NCBI RefSeq assembly: GCF_004005855.1
Contig: NZ_SACL01000003.1
Coordinates: forward strand, 434,001-498,000
Origin: Rhodovarius crocodyli
GTDB taxonomy: Bacteria; Pseudomonadota; Alphaproteobacteria; Acetobacterales; Acetobacteraceae
Length of the DNA: 64,000 bases
Reading direction: 5' to 3'
In this document: positions 45,793-53,720 of the stretch, piece by piece
Numbering within the stretch: the first letter of the stretch is position 1
Layout of the letters: each line of letters starts with the position of its first letter
Notes under the pieces: model-generated
What the model saw: the letters and a program-made list of their open reading frames with translations, nothing else
Told to the model about the DNA's origin: nothing
Database searches by the model: none
Translations under genes and position numbers: made by a program

Positions 45793-46989
45793 TCAGCCCA
45801 GTGCCTTCGCCGCCGCCTGCCCGGACCGCACGGCGGCATCGATGGTCGCCGGCAGATCGGGCCAGCTCCAATCCCCGGCCAGCGCCAGGTTAGGCAGCGG
45901 CAGCCGCGCGGGCGCCAGCGGCTTGCCCACCAGGTGCCGCGGCGTGGCGCGGCGTTCCTTCACCACCCGGCACTCCGGCGTGCGGATCGGCCATTCGCCC
46001 GGAATGCCGAAGGCCGCCACCGCGCGCAGGATCTCTCCCCAGGCGCGCGGGGCCAGGGTGTCCACATCCTCGCGCGCCTCCGCGTCGCCGGCCGAGACGG
46101 TGACGGACACGCCCGAAGGCCGCACCAGCACCCATTGGCACATGGCGCCCAGGAAGCCGATGAAGCGGACGGGGCCGCCACCAGTACGGGCGAAATGCAG
46201 GTTCACGATCGGCGCATGGGCCTCCGGCACGTCCAGCCCCGGCAGCAGGCGCGCGGATTCCCAAGGGGGCGTGGCCAGCACGGCAGCCTCGGTCGGGATG
46301 CGCTCACCCACATCCAGCGCGACGAGCCTGCCATCCGTGATCTCCAGCCCGCGCAGGCGGGAATTGAAGCGGACCTCGCCGCCCAGCTTCCGGATGGCCG
46401 AAAGGGCAGGCTGCACCAGGTCGGGGCCCAGGCCGCGTTCGGCCACGAACAGCCGCGTGGCGCCGGGCCCGCCCAGCCGCCGCAGCACCTGGGCCAGCCG
46501 GGCGGTGGAGGCCTCGGTGGAGGGGGTGTTCAGGGTCGCGACCACCAGCGGGTCGATGAAGCCGCGATGGAAATCTGGGTGGGCGGCCATGGCCTCGGCC
46601 ACCGGGCGGTCACGGCCGAAACTCATGCCGGCCGTGGCGGCCAGCGCGCCGAGGGAAAGGCCGGGCGGGCGCCGGTCCGCCCGCAGCCAGCCGAAAGGCG
46701 AGAGCGAGATGAGCCGCGCCTGCCCGTCCGCGCAATCCAGCACGGGCAGGCCGTCCGGCTCGGGCTCCACCCAGCGTTCCCGCACGCCGAGCTTCTCCAG
46801 CAGCCCCAGCGCGGCGGTATTGGCGCCGACCAGGGCGTGGGTGCCGTTGTCGGTGCCGTCCGCCAGGGCGCGGGCGCGGCCGCCCGCGCCGGCGGTCGAT
46901 TCATGCAGCACGACCGGGCGCCCGGCTTCCAGCAGCGCCAGCGCGGCCGAGAGCCCCGCGACGCCCGCCCCGATCACATGGACGGTCAT
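45793..46989 (-). CDS. hpnE: Hydroxysqualene dehydroxylase HpnE
   Basis: A 398-residue FAD-dependent enzyme of the amino-oxidase fold. The dinucleotide-binding motif is MTVHVIGAGVAGLSAALALL, and the C-terminal FAD motif is LALAGDWSWPDLPATIDAAVRSG. HpnE reduces hydroxysqualene to squalene, the last step of the HpnCDE route. ATG 46989 overlaps the stop of the HpnCD fusion gene (ATGA), so the three activities are co-translated. It is the last gene of the six-gene pigment operon. Confidence 0.9.
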   Translation of the reverse strand: MTVHVIGAGVAGLSAALALLEAGRPVVLHESTAGAGGRARALADGTDNGTHALVGANTAALGLLEKLGVRERWVEPEPDGLPVLDCADGQARLISLSPFGWLRADRRPPGLSLGALAATAGMSFGRDRPVAEAMAAHPDFHRGFIDPLVVATLNTPSTEASTARLAQVLRRLGGPGATRLFVAERGLGPDLVQPALSAIRKLGGEVRFNSRLRGLEITDGRLVALDVGERIPTEAAVLATPPWESARLLPGLDVPEAHAPIVNLHFARTGGGPVRFIGFLGAMCQWVLVRPSGVSVTVSAGDAEAREDVDTLAPRAWGEILRAVAAFGIPGEWPIRTPECRVVKERRATPRHLVGKPLAPARLPLPNLALAGDWSWPDLPATIDAAVRSGQAAAKALG

Positions 46990-48620
46990 CGGCCCCAGCC
47001 CAGCGCCATCCGCGCCATGGTCAGCTTCTCGCGCTTGGTCAGGCGGGGGCGGGGGCGCGCGCCTTCCCAGCCGCGCGCCAGCAGCCGCTGGAACAGGCGG
47101 CCATAGCCCCACATCATGACGCGGGCGGGCAGCAGGGCCTCGGCGTCATAGCGGCCCATCTCGGCGGCGGCGGTGGCGAAGCCGGCCTCGGCATCGCGTG
47201 CAAGCCGGGCGCAGATGGCGGCGAAGCGGGGGTGGGCCACCATCTCCTTCGCGGGCCCGTCCGGGATGCCCTCGGCCGCGAGCAGGGAGAGCGGGATATA
47301 GACCCGCTCGCGCTCCGCATCCTCATCCACGTCGCGCAGGATGTTGGTCAGCTGGAAGGTGTGGCCGAGGTCCAGGCCCCAGCCCTCGGCGTTGGTGGCG
47401 CCGAAGATGCGCACGGCCATGGCGCCCACGCTGCCCGCCACGCGGCGGCAATACAGCGCCAGCTCGCCCTCATCGGCGATGCGCACGCGGTCGCCTGCAT
47501 CGGTTTCCATGCCGGCGATCATCGCCTCGCATTCCTCACGCGGGATGGCGAAGGCCTGGCAGGCGAAGGCCAGCTCACGCGACAGCACGCAGTCGGGGCG
47601 GTCCAGCTTGGCGCGCCAGTCGGCCAGGAAGCGGCGCTTCTCGGCCTCGGGCATCTCGCCATCCGCGATGTCGTCCACCGCGCGGCAGAAGGCATAGACG
47701 CCCCACAGCGCGCGGCGGCGCTCACCCGACAGCGCCTTCATGCCGCGCGCGAAGGAGGAACCGGCGCGCGCCACCCGCCCCGCGACCAGCGAGGCATCGG
47801 TGGCCGGCATGAAGGGCGCCCCCAGCAGGGCGCGGGCGAAATCCAGCTTGCCCAGCGCCACGCGCCCCAGCACGGGGTCGGCCGCGCGCAGCCTGGCCAG
47901 CAGGCGGCGCGCCAGGTCGATCGTCACCTTGGACTGCATGGCCAGCCGGCGGGAGGCGACGAGGCGCGGCAGGGCGTGGGCGCGGTCCAGCTCCTCCTCC
48001 ACCCGGTCCAGCGCCGCGTCCAGAATGGCGCGGCGCATCGGATTGGCGGGGTCGAAGAAGGCGGCCTCGCCGCCCGCGATCGCCATCCAGCTCTCGGGCA
48101 TGTAGATGCGCGAGAGGCGGTCGCGGTCGGGCACCAGGTCCTGCAGGTGGTTCAGGATCTGCAGCGCGGTGCACAGCCCGTCGGAGGCCGCGATGGCCTC
48201 GGGCGCCGTGGTGCCGTGCAGGCGCAGCAGCATGCGGCCCACCGGGCTGGCGCTGCGGGCGCAGTAATGTTCCAGCGCCGCCCAATCGGCATAGCGGGCC
48301 TGGACGGAATCCTGGCGGAAGGCCTCCAGCATCAGGGCGGCTTCCTCGGTGCCCACGCCCGCGCGGTGCATGCCCGCGGCCTCACGCAGGGTGGTCGCGG
48401 GGTCCGCGAGCGCCGCGCCCATGGCATCCAGCCGCCGCAGCTTTTCCTCGGGCGGCAGGTCGGGGCTGTCGGCGATGTCGTCGGCCACGCGGACGAAGCG
48501 GTAGAAGGCCATGACCTTCCCGCGCACCGCCGGCGCCAGCATCAGCGAGGCGGTGGGGAAGTTTTCCGTGTCATGGTCCCGGGTGGGCGTTTCTGACACC
48601 GCGAGCGAGTCTGCCGTCAT
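46986..48620 (-). CDS. HpnC-HpnD fusion, bifunctional squalene pathway synthase
   Basis: A 544-residue protein containing two complete squalene/phytoene-synthase domains in one frame. Residues 1-270 are HpnC-like (presqualene diphosphate to hydroxysqualene), with acidic motifs DDIAD (47-51) and NHLQDLVPD (157-165). Residues 271-544 are HpnD-like (two FPP to presqualene diphosphate), with DDIAD (316-320) and NILRDVDED (426-434). The second domain opens with Met271 (MPATDASLVAGRV), as if an ancestral HpnD start had been fused in frame to the end of HpnC. Each domain is ~270 residues, the normal size of a free enzyme. Start overlaps the glycosyltransferase stop, stop overlaps hpnE start (both ATGA). 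Confidence 0.9.
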   Translation of the reverse strand: MTADSLAVSETPTRDHDTENFPTASLMLAPAVRGKVMAFYRFVRVADDIADSPDLPPEEKLRRLDAMGAALADPATTLREAAGMHRAGVGTEEAALMLEAFRQDSVQARYADWAALEHYCARSASPVGRMLLRLHGTTAPEAIAASDGLCTALQILNHLQDLVPDRDRLSRIYMPESWMAIAGGEAAFFDPANPMRRAILDAALDRVEEELDRAHALPRLVASRRLAMQSKVTIDLARRLLARLRAADPVLGRVALGKLDFARALLGAPFMPATDASLVAGRVARAGSSFARGMKALSGERRRALWGVYAFCRAVDDIADGEMPEAEKRRFLADWRAKLDRPDCVLSRELAFACQAFAIPREECEAMIAGMETDAGDRVRIADEGELALYCRRVAGSVGAMAVRIFGATNAEGWGLDLGHTFQLTNILRDVDEDAERERVYIPLSLLAAEGIPDGPAKEMVAHPRFAAICARLARDAEAGFATAAAEMGRYDAEALLPARVMMWGYGRLFQRLLARGWEGARPRPRLTKREKLTMARMALGWGR

Positions 48621-49696
48621 TCCGCCGTTGTGACGGGATATTCGCGACCTTTCCAGCCCGCCCGGCGGCCCATCAGCGCACGAATCAGCGCCTGCCACTG
48701 GATCGCCAGCGCGACGAGCACGGAAAACGGGTGCAGCGCCACCGTCCAGAGCGGTTCCCGCGCCCTGGCGGCGATGGCGGCGCGGATGGCGAAGCCCAGC
48801 GCCAGCGCCGCGACGGCGCGCGGATCGGGCAGCAGCGCCCAGGGCAGCAGGTGCCCGCCGGCCAGCAGCAGGGTCCAGACCGGAAGGCCGGCCGGTGTCG
48901 CCATCCCCTCATGCGCGTTCTTGGCGAAGCCGGCCCAGGCCTCCGCGAAGCCGCGATACATGCGGCAGGAAGCCAGCGGCGCGCCGTCCACCACCTCCGT
49001 CCGATGGCCGCGCGCGCGCAGCAGCCGCGCCAGCGCCAGGCCGTCATGCAGCACGGCGCGGATGGCGCCATGGCCGCCTACGGCGCGATAGGATGCGGCA
49101 TCGAGCATCAGCAACTGCCCGCAGGCGGCCGCGAAGCCCGGCCGGCGCATCCGCCCGCGCCCGCCGAAGGGCAGGTAGCCCAGCATCAGGACATTGATGA
49201 AGGGCACGGTCAGGGCCTCACCCCAGCTGCCGATGCGCTGGCGCGGCACGCCGCTGACCAGGGCCAGGCGCCGTTCCGCCGCATGGGCCGCCAGGGTGGC
49301 GGCGGCGTCTGGCGCCAGCCGCACATCGGCATCGACGAACAGCAGCCAGTCGCCGCGCGCGGCCTCGGCCAGGCGCGCGCAGGCATGCACCTTGCCGGTC
49401 CAGCCCGCCGGCAGCGCGGGGGCGCGCAGCAGCCGTACCTGCGGATGGCGCGCCACGATCCCTGCGGTGCCGTCGGTGCTGGCGTCGTCCATCACCAGGA
49501 TCTCGATATCCACGTTCCGGCTTCCGGCGGCGGCGGCCAGGCAATCGCCGATATGGGCGGCCTCGTTGCGGGCAGGGATCAGGATGGAGACGAGCGTGCC
49601 GCGCCGCGCCGTACCACGGGCGCGGGGCTGGAACCACAGGTTGGCCGCCCCCAGCAGGGCCGGCAGCAGCGCAAGCCCCAGCGCCAGCCAGCCCAT
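48617..49696 (-). CDS. Family 2 glycosyltransferase, CrtQ-like
   Basis: A 359-residue membrane-linked GT-A glycosyltransferase. An N-terminal hydrophobic helix (~3-20) precedes the catalytic domain: VSILIPARNEAAHIG, MDDAST (Asp70/Asp71), DADVRL (122-124). Two or three C-terminal helices (~265-345) follow. In pigment operons such GT2 proteins resemble CrtQ, which glycosylates C30 carotenoid acids in staphyloxanthin-type pathways; the acceptor here is inferred from context. Its ATG shares a base with the acyltransferase stop (TGATG), and its stop overlaps the hpnCD start. Confidence 0.82.
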   Translation of the reverse strand: MGWLALGLALLPALLGAANLWFQPRARGTARRGTLVSILIPARNEAAHIGDCLAAAAGSRNVDIEILVMDDASTDGTAGIVARHPQVRLLRAPALPAGWTGKVHACARLAEAARGDWLLFVDADVRLAPDAAATLAAHAAERRLALVSGVPRQRIGSWGEALTVPFINVLMLGYLPFGGRGRMRRPGFAAACGQLLMLDAASYRAVGGHGAIRAVLHDGLALARLLRARGHRTEVVDGAPLASCRMYRGFAEAWAGFAKNAHEGMATPAGLPVWTLLLAGGHLLPWALLPDPRAVAALALGFAIRAAIAARAREPLWTVALHPFSVLVALAIQWQALIRALMGRRAGWKGREYPVTTAE

Positions 49697-50481
49697 CAGC
49701 GCCGCCCGTGGCGCGGGTCGTGCTTCTCGCCCCGCAGCAGCGCCCGCAGATACTGCCACCCGCCATAGACCCCGCCCATGCCCGCACGGCCTTGCAGCAG
49801 CGTGTCGAAGCGGGCCGGATCGCGGCTGATGGCGTCGTTCGCCAGCCGGTCCATCGTCTCGGCCAGGGCGGCGCTCATCAGCCGCGCCCGGCTGTCCCGG
49901 TCATGGGTCAGCAGGGCCGATGCCTCGATGGGCGGGCCGAAGGCCGCCAGGGCCTCGGGGTGTGCCTCGCTCCAGAACGGGTATTCCATGGCCAGCGGCA
50001 GGAACACCGCATCGGGCGCGATCTCGGCCAGGCGGATCACGCCGGGGGCGAGGGGAAGCGGCCGCTCGCGCGGGTCCGCGAAGCGGCCGGGGGCGTTGAT
50101 CCAGAGCATGTTCCAGGGATCGGCCAGGATGGTTTCCGCGGCGCGCAGGAATTGCGCGGCGCCGCGCGGGCTGTGCTGTTCCACCCCGAACACGCCGATG
50201 CGCCGCATGAAGCCGTAGCGGCCCAGCGCCGCCGCATCCATCGGCGAGAAGCAGGGCCGCCCCGGCATCAGGCGCCGGTGCAGCAGCATGAACATCACCC
50301 CGTCCCACCAGCCGGCATGGCTGGCCAGAACCACCAGGGGGCGGCCCTCGGGCACCTGCGGCATGCCCCATTGAGCCAGCCGCAGCGCCGTCATGGACTG
50401 CGTGAAGCGGCGGGTGAAGGCGATCTCGAAGAAGCGCACCATCTTCGGGGAGCGCAGCGCGAGAGGACAGCCGGGTGTCAT
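49696..50481 (-). CDS. PlsC-like acyltransferase of the pigment operon
   Basis: A 261-residue lysophospholipid-acyltransferase-like protein. The catalytic H-x4-D motif is HAGWWD (His55 to Asp60), followed by PCFSPMDAAALGRYGFMRRIG, the acceptor-binding region, and INAPGRFADPRERPLPLAPG in place of the usual EGTR motif. In a carotenoid operon with a glycosyltransferase it may esterify the sugar of a glycosylated carotenoid, as CrtO does in staphyloxanthin synthesis; ordinary phospholipid synthesis is the alternative. The start overlaps the desaturase stop (ATGA, 50478-50481). Confidence 0.75.
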   Translation of the reverse strand: MTPGCPLALRSPKMVRFFEIAFTRRFTQSMTALRLAQWGMPQVPEGRPLVVLASHAGWWDGVMFMLLHRRLMPGRPCFSPMDAAALGRYGFMRRIGVFGVEQHSPRGAAQFLRAAETILADPWNMLWINAPGRFADPRERPLPLAPGVIRLAEIAPDAVFLPLAMEYPFWSEAHPEALAAFGPPIEASALLTHDRDSRARLMSAALAETMDRLANDAISRDPARFDTLLQGRAGMGGVYGGWQYLRALLRGEKHDPRHGRR

Positions 50482-52049
50482 CCCAGCGCCGTCTCGCGGC
50501 TGCCGGCGATGCGCGCGGCCTCATCCATGCCGCGCCCGCCCAGGTCCTGGTCCAGCGCATCGGCGGCGATCCAGCCGCTCATCATCACCATCGGCATGCC
50601 GGGGCCGGGGTGGGCCGCGCCGCCGCACAGGTACAGGCCCCGGATATCGCGTGAGCGGTTGCCGGGCTTGAAGGCGCCGGTGAAGGTGCCGTGGCTGGCG
50701 AGGCCATAGATGGCACCGTTCAGCACCTTGTAGCGCTCATGGATGTCCTGCGGCGTCAGATGCGCCTCGGCGATGATGCGGTCCTCGATGTCGGTCAGCC
50801 CCGCCGTGCGCTTCAGCTTGTCCAGGATCACCTGGCGATAGGCCGGCAGCATGCGCTTCCAGTCATGGTGCGGGCGCAGCCAGGGGGTGTGGACCAGCAC
50901 ATACAGCGCCTCCGCACCCTCGGGCGCGGCGGTGGGGTCGCTGAAGCTGGTGGCGGCCAGATAGGCGGTCGGGTCCGGCGCCGGCTCGCCGCGCTTGTAG
51001 ATGGCGTCGAACTCCTCCTCCGGATCGCGGGAGAAGACGAAGTCATGGTGCGCCAGATGCTCGTACCGCTTGTTCAGCGCCAGATAGAGCACCACGCCGC
51101 TGCATGCCGCCTCGAAGCCCTTATGGGCATAGGCATCGCCCACGCGGCCGCCCACCAGCTCCGTATAGGTGCGGATCGAATCCATGTTGGAGATGACGGC
51201 ATCGCAGGCGATGCGCTCGCCATCGGCCAGCAGCACACCGCGCACCACGCCGTCACGGATGTCGAGGCCCGTGACCTCCGCATTGGTGCGCAGCTCGGCG
51301 CCCAGCTCGCCGGCCAGCTTCGCCAGCCCCTCGGCCACGGCGCGGGTGCCGCCCTTGGGGTACCAGACGCCCTCCGCCGACTGCATGTCCCCGATCGCGC
51401 ACAGCACGGCGGGCGCGGCATAGGGGTTGCTGCCGACATACTGCATGTAGTGGTCCAGCATCTGCGCCAGGTTGGCATCCGGCACATGCTTGCGGATGAC
51501 GCCCGCCGCCGACTGGCCCATGCGCAGGGCCATGACATCCTTCAGCACCTCGGGCTTGAAGTTGTCGGCCACGTTCATGGTGTCGGCGATGCCCTCGACC
51601 GGGCGCCAGAAGAAGAACTTCTCCGAGACGTCGTGCAGGTGGCGGGCCACCTTCTGGAAGCGCTGGTAGCCCTCGCCCAGCTTGCGGCCGGGGGCGACGC
51701 GCTCGATCTCGGCCAGCATGGCATCCAGCTCGCCCATCAGGTCGGCGCGGGTGCCGTCCTCGAAGAAGCAGCGCCATTGCGGCTCCAGCTTCAGGATGGG
51801 CACATGCTGGTCCAGCGCGCGGCCGGCCTCGGCGAAGATGCGGCGCAGGACGCGGGGCACCGTCAGGATGGTGGGGCCCATGTCGAAGCGGAAATTGCCC
51901 ATGGGCGTCGGCAGGTCCAGCACCGCCGCCTTGCCGCCCAGCCAGGGGTTCCTCTCCAGCAGCGTGACCCGATGGCCGCGCGCGCGCGCCACCGCCGCCG
52001 CCGACAGGCCACCCAGGCCCGAACCGATCACCACCACATGCGAGGCCAT
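50478..52049 (-). CDS. CrtI/CrtN-family carotenoid desaturase
   Basis: A 523-residue FAD-dependent desaturase. The N-terminal dinucleotide fold is VVVIGSGLGGLSAAAVARAR; the signature C-terminal motif is GLYLCGGAAHPGPGMPMVMMSG, as in bacterial phytoene desaturases. Given hpnCDE in the same operon and no crtB, the substrate is probably squalene or dehydrosqualene (a C30 route, as with CrtN). ATG 52049 is chosen to give this N-terminus; upstream in-frame sequence would run into the neighbouring desaturase gene. Confidence 0.85.
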   Translation of the reverse strand: MASHVVVIGSGLGGLSAAAVARARGHRVTLLERNPWLGGKAAVLDLPTPMGNFRFDMGPTILTVPRVLRRIFAEAGRALDQHVPILKLEPQWRCFFEDGTRADLMGELDAMLAEIERVAPGRKLGEGYQRFQKVARHLHDVSEKFFFWRPVEGIADTMNVADNFKPEVLKDVMALRMGQSAAGVIRKHVPDANLAQMLDHYMQYVGSNPYAAPAVLCAIGDMQSAEGVWYPKGGTRAVAEGLAKLAGELGAELRTNAEVTGLDIRDGVVRGVLLADGERIACDAVISNMDSIRTYTELVGGRVGDAYAHKGFEAACSGVVLYLALNKRYEHLAHHDFVFSRDPEEEFDAIYKRGEPAPDPTAYLAATSFSDPTAAPEGAEALYVLVHTPWLRPHHDWKRMLPAYRQVILDKLKRTAGLTDIEDRIIAEAHLTPQDIHERYKVLNGAIYGLASHGTFTGAFKPGNRSRDIRGLYLCGGAAHPGPGMPMVMMSGWIAADALDQDLGGRGMDEAARIAGSRETALG

Positions 52050-52069
52050 GCCTGATCCTTGGTCTAGAA

Positions 52070-53629
52070 CTAGAATGCCACCGTCAGGCCCTGCGCGGCC
52101 TCGGTGATGCCCAGATCCCGCAGCAACAGCTTGCTCGTGATCCGCGCGCCCTCGTAGATCACGGGCAGGCCGCTGCCGGGATGGGTGCCGCCGCCCACCA
52201 GATACAGCCCCTCGCAATCCTGGAAGCGGTTGCCGGGGCGGCGGTGCAGCATCTGCCCGAAATCATGCGCTAGGTTGAAGGTGGCGCCATGCCCCACGGC
52301 GAACTCATCCTGCCAATCCCGGGGCGTCACCACGCGCTCATACCGGATGCGGCGGCGCAGGTCGGGAATGCCGAGGCCCTCCAGCCGGTCCAGCACCGTC
52401 TCCCGGAAGGCGGGCAGGTCGCGCTGCCAGTCGGTGCCGCCCAGCAGGTTCGGCACCGGCGCCAGCGCATACAGCGCGCTGTGGCCGGGCGGCGCCATGC
52501 CGGGGTCGGTGGCGCCCGGGTGATGCAGGTACAGGCTGGGCGTGTCCGGTATCTCGCCGCGTTCGATCTGCGCCAGGTTCGCGGTGTATTCGCGCGACAT
52601 CAGCACATTGTGGTGCGCGAGGCCGGGGCATTCGCCCTCGATGCCCAGGTACAGCATGAAGGTGGAGCAGGAATAGCGCGCCGCCTTGATGCGGGCATCG
52701 GGCCAGCGGCGGCGCCGGGCCTCGGGCACCAGCCGCGGCATGGCATGGGCGAAATCGGCGTTCATCACCACCGCGTCGGCCGCGATGTGCCTGCCCCCCG
52801 CCACCACCCCGTCGGCGCGGCCGCCGGAGAAGCTCACGCGCTCCACAGGGCAGCCCAGATGGATGCGCGCGCCGAGCCTTTCCGCCACCCGCGCCATGGC
52901 GCGCGACACGCCGCCCAGCCCGCCCGCGACGTGGAACACCCCGTGCTCGTATTCCAGGAAGGACAGGATGGTGAACAGCGAGGGGCAGCGGAACGGGCTC
53001 ATCCCCAGGTATTTGGCCTGGAAGGAGAAGGCGAGGCGGATGCGCGGGTCGTGGAAATAGCGCCTCAGATCGGCTTCCACGCTCAGATGCGGGCGCAGAT
53101 GCGGCAGCGCCTTCAGCATCGGCAGGGCGAACAGGTCCGACGGCGAGAGGATCGCGTTTTCCAGGATGGGCCGGAAGGCCGCCAGCTTGGCGCGGTTTTC
53201 CGCCATGAACCGCGCGAAGCCCGCGGCATCCCCAGGCGCGATGCGCGCGATGGCCGCGTGCATCGCCGCCGCGTCCGGCGTCGCGTCCAGCACCTGCGGC
53301 GCGCCGTCGGTCTCGAAGATCAGCCGGTATTGCGGGTCGAGGCGGCGCATCTCCACCTCGCGGTCCAGATCCGCGCCGCATTGGGCGAAGATCTCGCGGA
53401 TGATGCGCGGATACAGGAAGAAGGTGGGGCCGAGGTCGAAGCGATAGCCGCCCGGCGCCTCCATGGTGCGGGTGCGCCCGCCCACCACCGCGTCCTTCTC
53501 ATGGACCGAGACCTTCAGCCCGCGTGCGGCCAGCAGCATCGCCGCCGCCAGCCCGCCGGGCCCTGCGCCGATGATCGCCACATGGGCGGGCGGCCGTAGC
53601 AGGGCAGGGGCGGCGAGCGGGGCGTTCAT
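52070..53629 (-). CDS. Second CrtN/CrtP-like carotenoid desaturase or oxygenase
   Basis: A 519-residue flavoprotein related to its downstream neighbour: HVAIIGAGPGGLAAAMLLAARG at the start and LYLVGGGTHPGSGLPVIYEGARI at the end. It may do a further desaturation step or oxidise a terminal methyl group like CrtP/CrtNb of C30 pathways; sequence alone does not decide. First gene of the pigment operon. ATG 53629 has a GAGGGA Shine-Dalgarno and is preceded by a palindrome. Confidence 0.83.
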   Translation of the reverse strand: MNAPLAAPALLRPPAHVAIIGAGPGGLAAAMLLAARGLKVSVHEKDAVVGGRTRTMEAPGGYRFDLGPTFFLYPRIIREIFAQCGADLDREVEMRRLDPQYRLIFETDGAPQVLDATPDAAAMHAAIARIAPGDAAGFARFMAENRAKLAAFRPILENAILSPSDLFALPMLKALPHLRPHLSVEADLRRYFHDPRIRLAFSFQAKYLGMSPFRCPSLFTILSFLEYEHGVFHVAGGLGGVSRAMARVAERLGARIHLGCPVERVSFSGGRADGVVAGGRHIAADAVVMNADFAHAMPRLVPEARRRRWPDARIKAARYSCSTFMLYLGIEGECPGLAHHNVLMSREYTANLAQIERGEIPDTPSLYLHHPGATDPGMAPPGHSALYALAPVPNLLGGTDWQRDLPAFRETVLDRLEGLGIPDLRRRIRYERVVTPRDWQDEFAVGHGATFNLAHDFGQMLHRRPGNRFQDCEGLYLVGGGTHPGSGLPVIYEGARITSKLLLRDLGITEAAQGLTVAF

Positions 53630-53650
53630 CTCGATCCCTCGAATGGACGA

Positions 53651-53667
53651 TGCGGGAGATTCCCGCA
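53651..53667. promoter_or_regulatory. Palindrome upstream of the pigment operon
   Basis: TGCGGGA (53651-53657) and TCCCGCA (53661-53667) form perfect 7-base arms with a GAT centre, 22-38 bases upstream of the first pigment gene. The A/T-rich run 53680-53697 next to it is a plausible promoter location. It is a candidate operator; no regulator gene lies in the operon. Confidence 0.45.
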
Positions 53668-53720
53668 ACGTCAGATGACATTTTGGAAAGAAAAATCCAG
53701 AGCTGAAAGGTCGGGAAAAC

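Noticed and set aside
46986-48620. CrtB/CrtM-type phytoene or dehydrosqualene synthase for either fused domain.
   Set aside because: The pair next to HpnE, with HpnC-like NHLQD in the first domain and HpnD-like NILRDVDED in the second, fits the squalene route better, though the folds are the same family.
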